This document shows positions 4,544 to 6,915 of a DNA stretch of 6,915 bases, one piece after another (within the stretch, counting starts at the first letter, position 1; every line of letters begins with the position of its first letter). The notes under the pieces are model-generated. The model was not told where the DNA came from, did not search any database, and saw nothing but the letters and a program-made list of their open reading frames with translations. A program made the position numbers and the translations under genes. Origin of the DNA: an uncultured Caulobacterales bacterium (GTDB taxonomy: Bacteria; Pseudomonadota; Alphaproteobacteria; Caulobacterales; Maricaulaceae); the NCBI GenBank assembly GCA_938007945.1, contig CALLME010000159.1:1-6915 (forward strand), given 5' to 3'.

Positions 4544-6915
4544 ATGTTTAGTCTTTTCTCAAAGTCAAAAGAAAGAGATCCCCTGTTAAAAACGGGCGAT
4601 GCCCTCTCGCGTCGCGCACAGATGTGGATGTATTGGGAGCGCTACGCCCCTGCCCTCGCGCCCAGTGTTTTGGCGCTCAGCTTATTTTTAGCAGGCGCCT
4701 ATTTGGGTATTTGGCAGCGCATTGGCGATCCGTGGCGTTTGCTTGCCCTAATTATCACGCTCTATTTTATCGTCCGCTCAGCCCTTGCCCTGCGCCATAT
4801 CGAACGGCCCACACGCTCACAAGCCGCCCGCCGCGTTGAAGGCGATAGCGGCGTGACGCACCGTCCGCTGCAAGTCCTGCGTGATAAACCTGTGCTCGGC
4901 GATCCGCTCTGGGAAGCCCACCAAGCCCGCGCGCGTAAGGATGCGAGCCTACTAAAACCCGCCACGCCCGTTTCCGTCATTGGCCCGCGTGATAAATATT
5001 TCCTGCGCTTTGTCGCGCCCATCGTTTTGGGCCTCGCGGTCATTGTCGGCGTCGGGGATAACGGCGAACGTTTGCGCCGCGCACTTCTGCCAACATGGCA
5101 AAGCCCGATGGACCCCACGAAAGTCACCTTTGACGCTTGGGTTGACCCGCCTGACTATACAGGTCGTCCACCTGTTTATTTTAAAGGCAAGCAGAGCGTC
5201 GACATACCCGCAGGGTCAGAGCTTGTCGCGCGCATCCAAGGCTTAAAAGACGCCCCGCGCCTTAAGCTTAAAAACGGTGGGCTTTTCGGCACAAAATATC
5301 TTAAGCTTAAACGTCTCGGCCCCGATAGTTTCGAGGCGCGCACTGTACTGGATAGCTCCACGACAGCTGAATGGCGCGTCGGGACCAAACGCCGCATTTG
5401 GGACCTCAACGTCATCGCTGACACCGCGCCCGAAGTGGATTGGGTGGAGCCGCCCAAAGCGGATAAGCGCGACAGGCTCGGCTTTCAATATTCTCTCAAA
5501 GATGATTACGGTGTCGAGAGCTTGAGCCTTGAAATGACACTGCTCGAAGGTGACGACGCGCCTGCGAGCGTAGTTGTGCCGTTGACTGGGAAATCTGTAC
5601 GAGAAACCAAAGGTACAGACGCCGTACTTGACCTAACCAAACATAAATGGGCGGGCCGTAAGGTCAAAGGTCGTCTCATCGCGACAGACGGTCTCGGCGA
5701 AAGCGCGCAAACGGATTTCGCCTATTTCACCATTCCCGATAAAATCTTCATTGAGCCTATTGCCAAAGCTGTAGCTGAAAACCGCATGCTGATTATGGCT
5801 GGGCTTGACGGTGAGCCGCGCTACGCCCCACTCCCGCGTCGTACGCGCAAAGAATGGGAAAATATGCCGCGCTTTGATGATTGGGAAACTGACCAAAAAT
5901 TGGGCCGCGCCCCCGCAGACATACAACGCGCCGCCGCGCTGATAGACGCCATCACGGACGCGCCAGCGGGTCTCTACGAAGACCCTGCCGTGTTTATGGG
6001 ACTTAAAAATGTGCTTAGCACGCTGCGGCATTCGCGCGAGATTAACGGCATCAAGCCGCTTCCCGACACGCTGTGGAATATCGCCATACGCGCAGAATTT
6101 GGCTCGCTTGGCACCGCGCTTGAGGAAATGCGTGAAGCCGAAGCCAATCTCAATGAAGGCATGGCGCGCCGCGCGCCACAGCGCGAAATTGATACGCTTT
6201 TTAACCGCTATGACGAAGCGGTGGAGCGCTATATCAAAGAACTCACCGAGCAGGCTAAAGAAGATATGGCCGACGGCCCGGATGGAGGCGGCGGTGGCGG
6301 GGGTCGCAGCACGGACGAGATTGAAGAACTCCTCAAAGCCATTGAAGAAGCCAACCGCATTGGCGATACGGAAGGTGCGCGTCGCGCGCTTAAAAAGCTC
6401 GCAGAATTGCTAGAAAATATGAAAATCCAAATGACCAAAGGCGGCAGTGGCGGCGAAGGCGGCGACCCCTCCTCTGGTGAAATGAGCGAAGAGATGAAAG
6501 AAAGTCTCGAAGACCTCGCCGACCTTCTCGGGGAGCAGCGCGAACTTAAAGACGAGACGGAACAAGCCGAGAAGCAAGCTGAAAATCAGGACCAACAAGA
6601 CGGCGGTGAACAAAATGATGGGCAGTCGGGCCAAAACGGTTCTGATAGCCAAGACGGCTCGGCCACGCCCGAATCTGGTGAGCAACAAGCCATGGGCGCA
6701 GATGAACTCGCAAAACGCCAAGCCCAAATCGCTGACCTTGTTGACGGCCTCAAAGACGGCCTCCCCGCAGGTTCAGACAAGGCGGCAGAAGGCGGCGGCG
6801 GAGAAGAGGACGGCAACTCGCCGGGCCAAAGCGAGACCGATTCTGACGCGCAAGCAGGCGGGGGAGGCGGTGAGAGCGATCCTGAAAATCCCGACGCACG
6901 CGGCGGTAGTGGCGG
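4544..6915 (+). CDS. TIGR02302/DUF4175 family inner-membrane protein, C-terminus cut off by the window edge
   Basis: The frame is open from ATG 4544 to the right edge: 790 complete codons and no stop, so the end is missing. Three predicted membrane segments lie at about 35-57, 64-83 and 153-171. Basic residues around 84-97 fit a cytoplasmic loop, placing everything after 172 in the periplasm. Family hallmarks include VDPPDYTGRPPVY (200-212), the DDYGV strand (320-324), helical repeats such as ALEEMREAEANL (525-536) with a following YIKELTEQ, and LLGEQRELKDETEQ (661-674). Coiled-coil-like helices (590-630, 648-682) alternate with Gly-rich and Gln/Asp/Ser-rich linkers (581-587, 632-640, 683-715, 748-790), as expected for this family's low-complexity C-terminal half. 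Function is unknown; the family often follows lysA in alphaproteobacteria. GAGG lies 13 bases before the ATG, rather far; an adjacent in-frame TTG at 4541 is an alternative start. A separate promoter in the 84-bp gap is possible. Confidence 0.92.
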   Translation, partial: MFSLFSKSKERDPLLKTGDALSRRAQMWMYWERYAPALAPSVLALSLFLAGAYLGIWQRIGDPWRLLALIITLYFIVRSALALRHIERPTRSQAARRVEGDSGVTHRPLQVLRDKPVLGDPLWEAHQARARKDASLLKPATPVSVIGPRDKYFLRFVAPIVLGLAVIVGVGDNGERLRRALLPTWQSPMDPTKVTFDAWVDPPDYTGRPPVYFKGKQSVDIPAGSELVARIQGLKDAPRLKLKNGGLFGTKYLKLKRLGPDSFEARTVLDSSTTAEWRVGTKRRIWDLNVIADTAPEVDWVEPPKADKRDRLGFQYSLKDDYGVESLSLEMTLLEGDDAPASVVVPLTGKSVRETKGTDAVLDLTKHKWAGRKVKGRLIATDGLGESAQTDFAYFTIPDKIFIEPIAKAVAENRMLIMAGLDGEPRYAPLPRRTRKEWENMPRFDDWETDQKLGRAPADIQRAAALIDAITDAPAGLYEDPAVFMGLKNVLSTLRHSREINGIKPLPDTLWNIAIRAEFGSLGTALEEMREAEANLNEGMARRAPQREIDTLFNRYDEAVERYIKELTEQAKEDMADGPDGGGGGGGRSTDEIEELLKAIEEANRIGDTEGARRALKKLAELLENMKIQMTKGGSGGEGGDPSSGEMSEEMKESLEDLADLLGEQRELKDETEQAEKQAENQDQQDGGEQNDGQSGQNGSDSQDGSATPESGEQQAMGADELAKRQAQIADLVDGLKDGLPAGSDKAAEGGGGEEDGNSPGQSETDSDAQAGGGGGESDPENPDARGGSG
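5261..5311 (+). repeat. In-frame 12-bp direct repeat (CTTAAGCTTAAA) inside the TIGR02302 gene
   Basis: CTTAAGCTTAAA occurs at 5261-5272 and again at 5300-5311, 39 bases (13 codons) apart, so both copies encode Leu-Lys-Leu-Lys (residues 240-243 and 253-256). They probably form successive strands of a beta domain. The unit contains the palindrome TTAAGCTTAA, and the same codons are used in both copies. Confidence 0.6.

Noticed and set aside
4624..6816. Several 60-134-aa frames on both strands between lysA and the right edge
   Set aside because: All lie within the single continuous TIGR02302 frame from 4544 and have the skewed composition of shadow frames.
6284..6915. GGC-rich repeats considered as a CRISPR or mobile-element feature
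   Set aside because: They have no regular repeat-spacer spacing and are in-frame Gly codons of a protein family known for low-complexity tails.

Overview
The window looks like a chromosomal segment of an alphaproteobacterium. The strongest evidence is the plus-strand gene order: a tiny LptM-type lipoprotein, then lysA (diaminopimelate decarboxylase), then a large membrane protein of the TIGR02302/DUF4175 family, which is characteristic of Alphaproteobacteria. The moderate GC content would suit a marine lineage such as the Hyphomonadaceae/Maricaulales, but that finer placement is only a guess.

Layout: the left 2.9 kb is read entirely leftward (minus strand). From its promoter end the order is: a secreted protein of 269 aa (2095-2904), its tandem paralogue of 258 aa (1322-2098, overlapping by an ATGA), a small cytoplasmic-looking protein (893-1306) and a DUF2891 lipoprotein (1-837) that runs off the left edge. 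The two secreted proteins share a signal peptide, a cysteine pair and a conserved C-terminal half, and I do not recognise their family. A 137-bp divergent intergenic region (2905-3041) separates this unit from the rightward genes lptM (3042-3191), lysA (3194-4459) and the TIGR02302 protein (4544 to the right edge, incomplete).

How the genes work together: lysA makes the last step of lysine synthesis and consumes meso-diaminopimelate, which is also a peptidoglycan precursor. LptM-type lipoproteins assist assembly of the outer-membrane LPS translocon. The TIGR02302 protein is predicted to be an inner-membrane protein with a large extracytoplasmic domain. The rightward block is therefore cell-envelope themed. 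Three of the four leftward products also carry export signals, but nothing in the sequence gives them a defined activity.

Two genes, the DUF2891 lipoprotein and the TIGR02302 protein, are cut by the window ends. I see no tRNA, rRNA, CRISPR array, insertion sequence or phage gene. The region looks like ordinary chromosome; the least-explained part is the leftward operon with the duplicated secreted proteins.
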